Positions 1 to 5,832 of a stretch of 31,590 nt of DNA are shown piece after piece. How positions within the stretch are numbered: the first letter of the stretch is position 1; the number at the start of each line of letters is the position of its first letter. The position numbers were made by a program, and so were the translations under genes. The stretch is from JBCCFW01 sp039029535 (GTDB lineage Bacteria > Acidobacteriota > JBCCFW01), in the NCBI GenBank assembly GCA_039029535.1, contig JBCCFW010000085.1, positions 1-31,590 on the forward strand. The letters are read 5' to 3'. Under the pieces are notes generated by a model. The model ran no database searches and was not told the DNA's origin. It was given only the letters and a program-made list of their open reading frames with translations.

Positions 1-129
1 CCTCATGCTTGGACGCCTGAGGTCAAGGTATCTATACTTAAGCCTTAAGAGTTCATCAACATTTATGTCTTCTTCAATTAGAAACGGTATGACTTTAGAG
101 GTGTTTAAAATCCTCACCTCGCTTGCCAT
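1..129 (-). CDS. aspS: Aspartyl-tRNA synthetase fragment (chimeric contig edge)
   Basis: Read on the minus strand from position 129 to the edge, 43 codons translate without a stop. They contain ASEVRILN, then PFLIEEDINVDE, then LRLKYRYLDLRRP, the highly conserved class II AspRS segment that joins the anticodon-binding domain to the catalytic core. AspRS charges tRNA-Asp in the cytoplasm. About 130 residues should precede this segment, but upstream of 129 the homology stops and the DNA becomes GC-rich. The fragment is AT-rich with codons such as TTA, ATA and AGA, unlike everything else in the window. It is therefore both truncated by the edge and joined to unrelated DNA. An assembly chimera is the likeliest cause; recent transfer is possible. 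Identification is firm; the biological continuity is not. Confidence 0.85.
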   Translation of the reverse strand, partial: MASEVRILNTSKVIPFLIEEDINVDELLRLKYRYLDLRRPSMR

Positions 130-162
130 GGCGGAACATCGATACTCTCCGTGACAGTTGGG

Positions 163-184
163 AGCCGGCTCTCCGCTGCCGGCT
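163..184. terminator. Possible terminator hairpin after the queuosine-precursor transporter gene
   Basis: AGCCGGC (163-169) is the exact reverse complement of GCCGGCT (178-184), with an 8-nt loop. It lies about 65 bases beyond the stop of the minus-strand transporter gene. No clear U-tract follows on either strand, so terminator function is a guess. The rest of 130-250 shows no gene. Confidence 0.3.
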
Positions 185-250
185 TTCACCCACTCCTGTC
201 CGGAGGGCCCTCGCTCCTTACACGCCTTTCTCCACTTTCTTGGAAACGGC

Positions 251-961
251 TCAATTCGCCATCGAGAAGGGCGTGAAGTCGGTGTCGCGGTCGTAGTGGT
301 CGACACCCTCGGCTCGCTTGAGGGCCCTGACGGCGGCGTACGTGAGCGGCGTGTTCACTGCCTCCCACAGCACCTTGAGGGCGAACTGCCAGAGCATGAC
401 CTTGATCAGGGAGGCCCCCGACCAGATCCCGGCGAAGGCGAGGGGGTAGAAGACGAGGCTATCGACGCCCTGGCCGACCACCGTCGAGCCGATCGTGCGC
501 GCCCAGAGCCGCCGTCCCTCCATGGCAACCTTCATCCGGGCCATCACGTAGGAGTTCATGAACTCGCCCAGCCAGAAGGCGAGGAGCGAGGCCCCCACGA
601 TGCGCCAGGTCCCCCCGAACACCAGCTCGAGCGCCGGCTGCAACTGCGTGTTGAAGTCAGACTGCTCCGGTGGCAACCGGAGAACGACCTGGGTCATGAA
701 GGTCGCAAAGATCAAGGCGCCGAAACCGGCCCAGATCACGCGTCGGCTCCGGGCGTACCCGTACACTTCGGTGAGGATGTCGCCGAAGATGTAGCTGATG
801 GGGAAGAACAGCACGCCGGCGCCGAAGGTCACGCCACCGATCACGCCGGTCTTGGCCGGACCGATCAAGTTGCTGCACAGCAGCACCGTCACGAACGCTG
901 CGGTGATGAAGTCGAGGTACTTGAATTGACGGGTCGGCTCGTCCGACGGCGGCGCTGTCAT
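251..961 (-). CDS. Queuosine precursor transporter (YhhQ/QPTR family)
   Basis: This 236-residue inner-membrane protein belongs to the COG1738/DUF165 family, which imports 7-deazaguanine precursors of the tRNA base queuosine. Visible family signatures are FKYLDFITAAFVTVLLCSNLIGPAK near the N-terminus (split here across the first helix), FPISYIFGDILTEVYGY at about residues 53-69, and the late VGQGVDSLVFYPLAF helix. Six hydrophobic segments are apparent, as expected, and the length is normal. The start ATG at 961 is chosen because the first helix follows directly. There is no Shine-Dalgarno sequence, but TACCTT lies 5 bases upstream and could be a -10 element of a leaderless transcript. The neighbour at 1015 is divergent. 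No queuosine biosynthesis genes are next to it, which is common for a salvage transporter. Confidence 0.9.
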   Translation of the reverse strand: MTAPPSDEPTRQFKYLDFITAAFVTVLLCSNLIGPAKTGVIGGVTFGAGVLFFPISYIFGDILTEVYGYARSRRVIWAGFGALIFATFMTQVVLRLPPEQSDFNTQLQPALELVFGGTWRIVGASLLAFWLGEFMNSYVMARMKVAMEGRRLWARTIGSTVVGQGVDSLVFYPLAFAGIWSGASLIKVMLWQFALKVLWEAVNTPLTYAAVRALKRAEGVDHYDRDTDFTPFSMAN

Positions 962-1014
962 GGCTCAAGGTAACATTCGGCGAGGGTGAGCTCGCGCACG
1001 CGAAAGGTGGAGAG

Positions 1015-1716
1015 ATGGACATCAACAAGCTCCTCGGTCAGGTTCTCGGCAGTCCTGCTGCCTCCGGCTTTGCCGGTGGCATGGCCGGCGGTCTCGCCAG
1101 CCAGATGCTGACCAGTCGACGCGGGCGCAAGATGGGCAAGAAGGCGCTCAAGGTCGGTGGTCTCGCCGCCCTCGGCGGCCTGGCGTACCACGCGTACCAG
1201 AAGCATCAGGAGTCGAAGGCAGCCGGTACTGCGGCTCCGACCCCTGCGTTCAGTGCGTCGGTGCCTCCGGTTCCGACCAGTGCTCCCCCTGCCCTGCCCG
1301 CGCCTCGTGGCGAGGAGCTGACCGCAGCGGGGTTCATGCCCGACGCGGTCGATGCTGCGGCCACCAACTCGGTCGGTCTCCTCATGCTCCGCACGATGAT
1401 CGCGGCGGCTCGCGCCGACGGGAAGCTCGACTCCGAGGAGAGCCAGGCCATCTTCGGTCGGGTGGAAGAGCTCGACCTGAGCGCCGAGGAGAAGGCCACG
1501 CTCTTCGAGGAGCTCAACCGGTCGACGTCCATCGACGACCTTGCTGCTGCGGCCCACACGCCTCAGCTCGCGACCGAGGTCTATCTCGCCGCGTTGATGG
1601 CCATCGAGACCGACACCGACGTCGAGCGCCGCTGGCTGGATCGACTGGCGCGCAAGCTCAATCTCGACGACCGACTCGTCATCGAGCTGGAAGCCCAGGT
1701 CGACGTCGAGGCGTGA
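1015..1716 (+). CDS. DUF533 / TerB-like protein (YebE type)
   Basis: The 233-residue protein begins MDINKLLGQVLGSPAASG and has a Gly/Ala-rich stretch (about residues 18-62) with a helix that may touch the membrane, as in DUF533 proteins. A Pro/Ala linker (about 68-97) leads to an all-helical TerB-like C-terminal domain (about 115-230). That domain carries the acidic ARADGKLDSEE motif typical of the family's putative metal-binding helices. DUF533 proteins are tied to envelope stress in other bacteria, but their biochemical role is unknown. The start is supported by GGTGGAGAG just upstream. The Nudix gene follows 32 bases later on the same strand and may be co-transcribed. Confidence 0.85.
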   Translation: MDINKLLGQVLGSPAASGFAGGMAGGLASQMLTSRRGRKMGKKALKVGGLAALGGLAYHAYQKHQESKAAGTAAPTPAFSASVPPVPTSAPPALPAPRGEELTAAGFMPDAVDAAATNSVGLLMLRTMIAAARADGKLDSEESQAIFGRVEELDLSAEEKATLFEELNRSTSIDDLAAAAHTPQLATEVYLAALMAIETDTDVERRWLDRLARKLNLDDRLVIELEAQVDVEA

Positions 1717-1748
1717 GCCCGCCGGTCGTTGCGCCGAAGGGGAGCAGC

Positions 1749-2207
1749 ATGAGAGGACCAAGACTGTCGGTGAAGGCCATCATCGTCCGTAACGGTTCCG
1801 TTCTCCTCGTCGAGGGGCACGACACCGAGGGATCCTGGTTCGCTCTCCCCGGCGGGGGACAGCAACGCGGCGAACGACTCGACGAGGCGGTCCGTCGCGA
1901 GTGTCGTGAAGAGGTGGGGGCCGAGGTCCGGGTCGGAGCCCTTCGCTGGGTGCGTGACTACATCGGGAGCAGTCACGAGTTTGCATCCGAGCATCCCGAT
2001 GTCCATCAGGTCGAGCTCTGGTTCGAGTGCTCCCTGGTCGGCGACTATGAGCCCGCTCTGGGCACGCATCCGGATGACGGGCAGCTCGGCGTGCGCTGGG
2101 CACACATGACTGAACTTCGTGAGCTGCGCATCTATCCCAAGATCTTGAAGCAACTCCTGGGCTTCGGTTTCTCGGCCCGCCCCACCTACCTCGGGGACGT
2201 GAACTAG
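1749..2207 (+). CDS. Nudix hydrolase
   Basis: This 152-residue single-domain Nudix protein should hydrolyse a nucleoside diphosphate linked to another moiety, using Mg2+ bound by the Nudix helix. The box is complete: GGGQQRGERLDEAVRREC continues into REEVGAEV and matches Gx5Ex7REUxEExGU at about residues 35-57. Substrate cannot be read from the sequence. The ATG at 1749 is preferred over the in-frame GTG at 1713 because GAAGGGGAG lies 6-8 bases upstream and the domain starts at once. The gene converges with the SRPBCC gene, whose stop lies 17 bases away. Confidence 0.9.
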   Translation: MRGPRLSVKAIIVRNGSVLLVEGHDTEGSWFALPGGGQQRGERLDEAVRRECREEVGAEVRVGALRWVRDYIGSSHEFASEHPDVHQVELWFECSLVGDYEPALGTHPDDGQLGVRWAHMTELRELRIYPKILKQLLGFGFSARPTYLGDVN

Positions 2208-2224
2208 ACCTTCCATCCCCCAGC

Positions 2225-2758
2225 TCACCAGCCCTGCCGGTCGACCTCCTCGACCTTCGTCGTCTTGGGCAGCATGAACATGGTGAAGCTCATGATGCCG
2301 TACATGATCTTCCAGCCGAGGGAGATGTCGCCGGTCTCCAGCTCGGACTTGAGCATCCCGAAGATCTCGCCCCAGCCCTTCGCGACCTTCTCGTGGTTGG
2401 TCTGAGTCGTCCAGTCGGAGTGGGTGAGGGTGATGCGGCAGCCGCTGTCGATCTCCTCGAGCTCCCAGGTCACTAGGGTGGGTGCCTCCGGCTTCATCGT
2501 CATCATGTATGTGTGGACCAGGCGGCGTGGTGCCTCGACCTCCTTCACCTCGCCGACGATGAACACGCGCTTCTTGTCCGGGCTGTAATACCGCAGCTTC
2601 GCACCGGGCTTCAGGTCGGACTCGAGCACCGTGTTGTACATGGCGCGCTGAATGCGACCCGTCTTGGTGATCTCGGCCCAGACATCCTCGACGGACGCGG
2701 CGATCTCGATCGACAGGACGTGATCGGGCAGGGAGCCCCGTTCATCTCTTTCGGCCAC
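2225..2758 (-). CDS. SRPBCC (AHSA1/START-like) domain protein
   Basis: The 177-residue protein has the SRPBCC fold signature: an N-terminal strand followed by ASVEDVWAEITKTGRIQRAMY, then PGAKLRYYSPDKK, VTWELEEIDSGCRITLTHS and a final amphipathic helix (GWGEIFGMLKSELE). Such domains bind hydrophobic ligands in a cavity. Paired with an ArsR regulator, as here, they are common two-gene operons of unclear ligand. A C-terminal hydrophobic stretch (YGIMSFTMFMLP, about 154-165) is unusual and may attach it to the membrane. The start is GTG at 2758. The reading frame overlaps the end of the upstream arsR-type gene by 17 bases, implying translational coupling. Confidence 0.85.
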   Translation of the reverse strand: MAERDERGSLPDHVLSIEIAASVEDVWAEITKTGRIQRAMYNTVLESDLKPGAKLRYYSPDKKRVFIVGEVKEVEAPRRLVHTYMMTMKPEAPTLVTWELEEIDSGCRITLTHSDWTTQTNHEKVAKGWGEIFGMLKSELETGDISLGWKIMYGIMSFTMFMLPKTTKVEEVDRQGW

Positions 2759-3137
2759 GTCCCGTTCCTTTCTTCGTGCGCGCGTCGGCGTTGGTCTCGA
2801 GCTCCGACTTCAGGGAGACGAGAGCCTCGGCCCAGTTGGCTTCGTACTGCCGCACCCAGCGGTGGTAGACGTGCTGGATGGGTATTGGGTTGAGGTAGTT
2901 GAAGCGCTGACGTCCCGACTTGCGGTGAATGATGAGCTGGCCCTCTTCGAGGACCTTGAGGTGCTGCATGACCGCGAAGCGCGAGAGCTCTGGGAAGAGC
3001 TCGGCGAGCTCGCTCGTCGTCAGCGGTCCGTCGCGGAGAGCGTCGAGCATCGAGCGCCGGATGGGGTTGGACAGCCCCTTCCAGACCTCGGCGAGGTCGT
3101 CCTGCTCTTCGAGCCTCCGACGGAGCGCGCTTGACAT
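2742..3137 (-). CDS. ArsR-family winged-helix transcriptional regulator
   Basis: The 131-residue protein has the ArsR/SmtB winged helix: GLSNPIRRSMLDALRDGPLT, then TSELAELFPELSRFAVMQHL as the helix-turn-helix (about residues 40-59) and LEEGQLIIHRKSGRQRFNYLN as the wing. No metal-binding CxC is visible, so the signal is probably not a metal. The C-terminal helix with VRQYEANWAEAL is typical of the ArsR-SRPBCC pair subgroup. Its ATG lies inside a perfect palindrome (3135-3156), so it very likely represses itself and the divergent membrane gene at 3212. Confidence 0.9.
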   Translation of the reverse strand: MSSALRRRLEEQDDLAEVWKGLSNPIRRSMLDALRDGPLTTSELAELFPELSRFAVMQHLKVLEEGQLIIHRKSGRQRFNYLNPIPIQHVYHRWVRQYEANWAEALVSLKSELETNADARTKKGTGRGRKR

Positions 3138-3156
3138 GTGATATTTTTATCACATG
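3135..3156. promoter_or_regulatory. Palindromic operator for the ArsR regulator
   Basis: CATGTGATA (3135-3143) and TATCACATG (3148-3156) form a perfect 9-bp inverted repeat around TTTT. It is an AT-rich island in GC-rich DNA, between divergent genes, and its left edge contains the regulator's start codon. This is the expected layout for an autoregulatory ArsR operator. Confidence 0.75.
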
Positions 3157-3211
3157 ATGGATCCGGAGGGCAAGCGCGGTCGAGTCGGTTCGACCGAGAA
3201 GAGGACGAGCG

Positions 3212-3592
3212 ATGCGCAAGGTGGCAGCCGTGGTGGCGGGGGTCGTGGCGTGGACGGTGGGCTGGTTGCCGGGGACCTTCGGCTTGATGGCGGCGTTCCC
3301 CGACGTCATCAAGCCCGGCGAGCCCCTCACTCACGTTCCGATGCTGCTCGCTCTTCTCGTGTTCAGCGTCGTGCTCTCGGTGCTCGCCGGTTGGGTGACC
3401 GCCTTCGTCGTTCGCGAGAGGGTCATGGCCTGTGCCTGGGCGCTCGGCATCGTTCAGCTCGCGCTGGGCGTGTTCTTCCAGTCGCAGTCCTGGGATCTCA
3501 TGCCGCTCTGGTACCACGTCCCGTTCTTGCTCTTGCTCATCCCCGGCAATGTCGCGGGAGCGCTTTGGAGATGGCGTTCTTCGGGTGCTTGA
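3212..3592 (+). CDS. Small four-helix membrane protein, unknown function
   Basis: The 126-residue protein is almost entirely hydrophobic, with four predicted transmembrane segments at about residues 3-27, 44-68, 74-92 and 101-118. Conserved-looking polar spots sit between them (PDVIKPGE, FQSQSWDLMPLWYH). I do not recognise the family with certainty. The ATG follows GAGGACGAGC, an acceptable ribosome-binding site. The gene is divergent from the ArsR-SRPBCC pair across the palindrome and is probably its regulatory target. A new promoter overlaps its stop codon, so the transcription unit appears to end here. Confidence 0.75.
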   Translation: MRKVAAVVAGVVAWTVGWLPGTFGLMAAFPDVIKPGEPLTHVPMLLALLVFSVVLSVLAGWVTAFVVRERVMACAWALGIVQLALGVFFQSQSWDLMPLWYHVPFLLLLIPGNVAGALWRWRSSGA

Positions 3593-3616
3593 CAACTGAC
3601 TAGAATGGCGTATCTT
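3589..3616 (+). promoter_or_regulatory. Sigma-70-type promoter of the tRNA-Tyr/EF-Tu/tRNA-Ser unit
   Basis: A perfect TTGACA (3589-3594) is followed after 16 bases by TATCTT (3611-3616). Transcription would start near 3623, only about three bases before the ATG of the leader ORF. No other convincing promoter is seen before the tRNA-Tyr gene. Confidence 0.65.
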
Positions 3617-3625
3617 TCAATCGTC

Positions 3626-3724
3626 ATGCGGAACGAACTCTTCCAGCGGAACCTCTCGTCGAGTGAGCGCTCGTATCGCTCCTCACGGGAGAGCTTCGCG
3701 CCAGAGGCGGATCGCATGAGCTAG
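3626..3724 (+). CDS. Serine-rich leader ORF (candidate attenuator peptide)
   Basis: A 32-codon ORF starts about 3 bases after the predicted transcription start. Eight of its 32 codons are serine, seven of them packed in codons 11-23: TCG, TCG, AGT, TCG, TCC, TCA and AGC, with one more AGC at the end. These cover the codons of all four tRNA-Ser species encoded downstream; one Tyr codon (TAT) lies within the run. It contains GCGCCAG (3698-3704), the exact complement of CTGGCGC (3762-3768) in the first arm of the terminator just downstream. There is no Shine-Dalgarno sequence, so it would be translated leaderlessly. That it is translated, and that it controls termination, are inferences. Alternatively this is an untranslated 5' leader. 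Confidence 0.5.
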   Translation: MRNELFQRNLSSSERSYRSSRESFAPEADRMS

Positions 3725-3753
3725 TCACGAACCGAGAGTCGTGAACCTGCGAG

Positions 3754-3788
3754 AACCCCTGCTGGCGCAACGCCGGTAGGGGTTTTTT
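3754..3788 (+). terminator. Intrinsic terminator / attenuator
   Basis: A 14-bp stem (3754-3767 with 3771-3784, two G-U pairs, CAA loop) runs into a T-tract at 3783-3788. It lies between the leader ORF and tRNA-Tyr, with no other promoter visible after it. The downstream genes therefore depend on read-through unless an unseen promoter exists. A smaller hairpin (TCACGA 3725-3730 with TCGTGA 3739-3744) sits between it and the leader stop codon. Confidence 0.85.
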
Positions 3789-3880
3789 CGTGTCTCCGGG
3801 CCGTTCGAGCCGTCGGGAGACCGTGGAGGGAAACGTGCGCATGGCGCGCGAGCCCTCCCCGTGCGTTCGTGGCGATCCAT

Positions 3881-3963
3881 GGGCAGGCGCATGGGCGAGC
3901 AAGGCGGACTGTAAATCCGTGACCCGCGGGGTCCTGGGGGTTCGACTCCCTCCCTGCCCACCA
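3881..3963 (+). tRNA. tRNA-Tyr (GTA)
   Basis: The acceptor stem GGGCAGG pairs with CCTGCCC, followed by A73 and an encoded CCA. The anticodon loop CTGTAAA has anticodon GTA. A long variable arm marks a class II tRNA, as in bacterial tRNA-Tyr. The T-arm is GGGGG-TTCGACT-CCCTC. It lies 70 bases before the EF-Tu start, echoing the tyrosine-tRNA/tuf operons of other bacteria. Confidence 0.95.
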
Positions 3964-4032
3964 CTTCAACAACGAGGAGACGACGAGTCTCCGCCCTTCA
4001 TCCAGGAGGTCCGGGTCCACCGGAAGAGTCAG

Positions 4033-5217
4033 ATGAACCAGAAGCTCCACGTCAACGTCGGCACCATCGGTCACGTCGATCACGGCAAGACCACCCTCAC
4101 CGCAGCGATCACCGCCGTTCAGGCTCATCGCGTGGGTGGTGAGGCCGTGGCTTTCGATCGCATCGATCGGGCACCGGAGGAGCGTGAGCGGGGGATCACG
4201 ATCAACGCCGCTCACGTCGAGTACGAGAGCACCGGACGTCACTACGCGCACGTCGACTGTCCGGGGCACGCCGACTACGTCAAGAACACGATCACCGGAG
4301 CCGCCCAGATGGACGGCGCCATCCTGCTGGTCGACGCCAGCCAGGGTCCTCAGCCTCAGACACGGGAGCACGTCCTGCTCGCGCGTCAGGTGGGCGTGGA
4401 GCACCTGGTCGTGTTCCTCAACAAGGTCGACGTCGCGGACCCGGAGCTGGTCGAGCTGGTGGAGCTCGAGGTGGCCGAGCTGCTCGGTCAGCACGGCTTC
4501 GAGGACGCGCCCTTCGTGCGGGGCTCGGCGCTGCTCGCGCTGCAGGCCATGCAGGAAGGTCGCCCCGACGATCCGGCCACCGGCGTCATCGACGAGCTCG
4601 TGTCCTTGCTCGATCGGTCGATCCCCGAGCCGACTCGTGATCTCGCGTCGGCCTTCCTCATGCCGATCGAGGACGCCTACACGATCACCGGTCGTGGCAC
4701 GGTCGTCACCGGTCGGATCGAGAAGGGTGTCGTTCGCGTCGGTGACGAGATCGAGCTGGTGGGTTGCGGTGCCGATGGCGACGCGCCTCGGCGCGCGGTG
4801 GTCACGGGCACGCAGGCCTTCCACCGGGACGTCACCGAGGCCACCGCCGGCATGAACGTCGGCCTGCTGCTTCGTGGCGTCTCACGTGACGAGGTGGCGC
4901 GGGGTCAGGTCGTCGCGGCTCCCGGCAGCGTCGCGCAACACGCGAAGGGAGCGGCGGAGTTCTACGCCCTGGCGAAGGACGAGGGTGGTCGCAGCTCGGC
5001 CTTTGGCCTGGGCTACCGCCCGCAGTTTTTCTTCGGGACGAAGGACGTCACCGGCACGGTCATCGAGCTGGATCCGGAGGGAGGCGTCCAGCCCGGCTCG
5101 CGCGTGACGCTCGGCTTCGAGCTCCACGAGGCGGTCGGCATCGACGTCGGCATGCGCTTCGCGGTGCGCGAGGGCGGCCGCACCGTCGGGGCCGGCGTGG
5201 TCACCGCGGTCGGTTGA
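4033..5217 (+). CDS. tuf: Elongation factor Tu, divergent
   Basis: EF-Tu delivers aminoacyl-tRNA to the ribosome as a GTP complex. The 394-residue protein keeps GHVDHGKT (about 13-20), the RGITI switch I segment, DCPGH, NKVD, the domain 2 motif GRGTVVTGR, RGQV, GYRPQF and the C-terminal REGGRTVGAGVV. It differs from ordinary EF-Tu at near-invariant places. The N-terminus is shorter by about five residues. KNMITG is KNTITG, GGRHTPF is GGRSSAF, and the usual YFRTTDVTG is FFGTKDVTG. The segment before the final motif (LHEAVGIDVGMRFAV) replaces the usual HPIAMDDGLRFAI-type sequence. It may be the only EF-Tu or a specialised paralogue. The upstream neighbour is tRNA-Tyr and the downstream neighbours are tRNA-Ser genes. 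The ATG is preceded by GGAAGAG at close range. Confidence 0.92.
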   Translation: MNQKLHVNVGTIGHVDHGKTTLTAAITAVQAHRVGGEAVAFDRIDRAPEERERGITINAAHVEYESTGRHYAHVDCPGHADYVKNTITGAAQMDGAILLVDASQGPQPQTREHVLLARQVGVEHLVVFLNKVDVADPELVELVELEVAELLGQHGFEDAPFVRGSALLALQAMQEGRPDDPATGVIDELVSLLDRSIPEPTRDLASAFLMPIEDAYTITGRGTVVTGRIEKGVVRVGDEIELVGCGADGDAPRRAVVTGTQAFHRDVTEATAGMNVGLLLRGVSRDEVARGQVVAAPGSVAQHAKGAAEFYALAKDEGGRSSAFGLGYRPQFFFGTKDVTGTVIELDPEGGVQPGSRVTLGFELHEAVGIDVGMRFAVREGGRTVGAGVVTAVG

Positions 5218-5228
5218 GGTGACGAGAA

Positions 5229-5260
5229 CGGGCGGGGTCGTCTCCGGACGGCCCCGCCCG
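5229..5260 (+). terminator. Strong hairpin between EF-Tu and the tRNA-Ser array
   Basis: CGGGCGGGG (5229-5237) faces CCCCGCCCG (5252-5260), with GTC/GAC extending the stem near a TCCG loop. No U-tract follows and the first tRNA-Ser begins 3 bases later. It may be an RNA-processing or partial termination signal rather than a full terminator. Confidence 0.5.
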
Positions 5261-5263
5261 CAC

Positions 5264-5354
5264 GGAAGAGCAAGCCGACAGGCGACGGCACCTGGCCGCT
5301 ACCCAGACGAGCCCGACAAGGGCCTTGAGGGTTCGACTCCCTCCTCTTCCGCCA
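5264..5354 (+). tRNA. tRNA-Ser (GCT), with C33
   Basis: The acceptor GGAAGAG pairs with CTCTTCC, with discriminator G73 and encoded CCA, both serine features. The D-stem is GCCG/CGGC, there is a long variable arm, and the T-arm is GAGGG-TTCGACT-CCCTC. The anticodon loop reads CCGCTAC, giving anticodon GCT for AGC/AGT codons. Position 33 is C where nearly all tRNAs have U, and the 27-43 pair is a C-A mismatch. Confidence 0.85.
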
Positions 5355-5372
5355 TTGCGAAGTGACGATCAC

Positions 5373-5464
5373 GGAAGGACAAGCCGATGGGCGACGGCGC
5401 CTGGCTCGAACCCAGGTGAGTTCTCGAGAGGACCTTGAGGGTTCGACTCCCTCTCCTTCCGCCA
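5373..5464 (+). tRNA. tRNA-Ser (CGA)
   Basis: The acceptor GGAAGGA/TCCTTCC is followed by G73 and CCA. The anticodon arm CCTGG-CTCGAAC-CCAGG gives CGA, for TCG codons. A long variable arm and a standard T-arm are present. It is separated from the previous tRNA by 18 bases. Confidence 0.95.
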
Positions 5465-5489
5465 AGCTGAGCAAGAGTGAAACAACAAC

Positions 5490-5578
5490 GGAAGGACAAG
5501 CCGATGGGCGACGGCACCTGGCTTGAACCCAGGGGGCCCTGCGGGGCCTTGGGGGTTCGACTCCCCCTCCTTCCGCCA
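5490..5578 (+). tRNA. tRNA-Ser (TGA)
   Basis: The acceptor GGAAGGA/TCCTTCC is followed by G73 and CCA. The anticodon arm CCTGG-CTTGAAC-CCAGG gives TGA, for TCA and probably other TCN codons. The variable arm GGGGCCC.../...GGGGCC is long and the T-arm canonical. Confidence 0.95.
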
Positions 5579-5601
5579 ACGTGAGTGACGAACGAGACGA
5601 C

Positions 5602-5693
5602 GGAAGGGCAAGCCGACTGGAGACGGCACCCGGTTGGAAGCCGGACGAGCCCCGTGAGGGGCCTTGAGGGTTCGACTCCCCCTCCTTCCGCCA
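5602..5693 (+). tRNA. tRNA-Ser (GGA)
   Basis: The acceptor GGAAGGG/TCCTTCC (one G-U) is followed by G73 and CCA. The anticodon loop TTGGAAG gives GGA, for TCC/TCT codons. Long variable arm; T-arm GAGGG-TTCGACT-CCCCC. It completes the four serine isoacceptor classes in one tandem array. Confidence 0.95.
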
Positions 5694-5714
5694 GCGTGAG
5701 TGAAGACGAGACAC

Positions 5715-5821
5715 GGAAGGGCAAGCCGATGGGCGACGGAGGCCCCCTCCGGTGGAAACCGGGGAATGAGGGGACCGTGAGACCACGATGTGGTGTTGGG
5801 CGACTCCCCCTCCTTCCGCCA
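5715..5821 (+). pseudogene. Degenerate tRNA-Ser-like copy
   Basis: This 107-nt copy has the array's acceptor stem (GGAAGGG/TCCTTCC), G73, CCA and the shared 5' third through the D-arm. The rest is rearranged. The anticodon region folds only as CCGG around TGGAAA or CCGGT around GGAA, with no 7-nt loop. An extra ACCAC-GAT-GTGGT hairpin is present in the variable region. The T-arm reads GTTGGGCGACTCCCCC, lacking the TTCGA loop. It cannot be an ordinary decoding tRNA. It may be a pseudogene, or a non-translational tRNA-like RNA given its intact acceptor end. Confidence 0.7.
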
Positions 5822-5832
5822 CTCGAGCTCTC

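Noticed and set aside
158..973. Long plus-strand ORF opposite the queuosine-precursor transporter
   Set aside because: Low-complexity, charged translation with no family features; shadow of a recognisable gene in high-GC DNA.
3620..3790. T-box riboswitch ahead of tRNA-Tyr/tuf
   Set aside because: No specifier loop or T-box sequence (AGGGTGGNACC type) is visible; a short ORF with an alternative pairing explains the terminator better.
5264..5821. Direct repeats about 100 bases apart that look like a CRISPR or satellite array
   Set aside because: Each unit folds as a serine tRNA with anticodon, long variable arm and CCA; the repeats are the shared tRNA parts.
5715..5821. tRNA-Sec or tmRNA
   Set aside because: No TCA anticodon loop, no extended acceptor/T domain of tRNA-Sec and no tag ORF; better explained as a degenerate tRNA-Ser copy.
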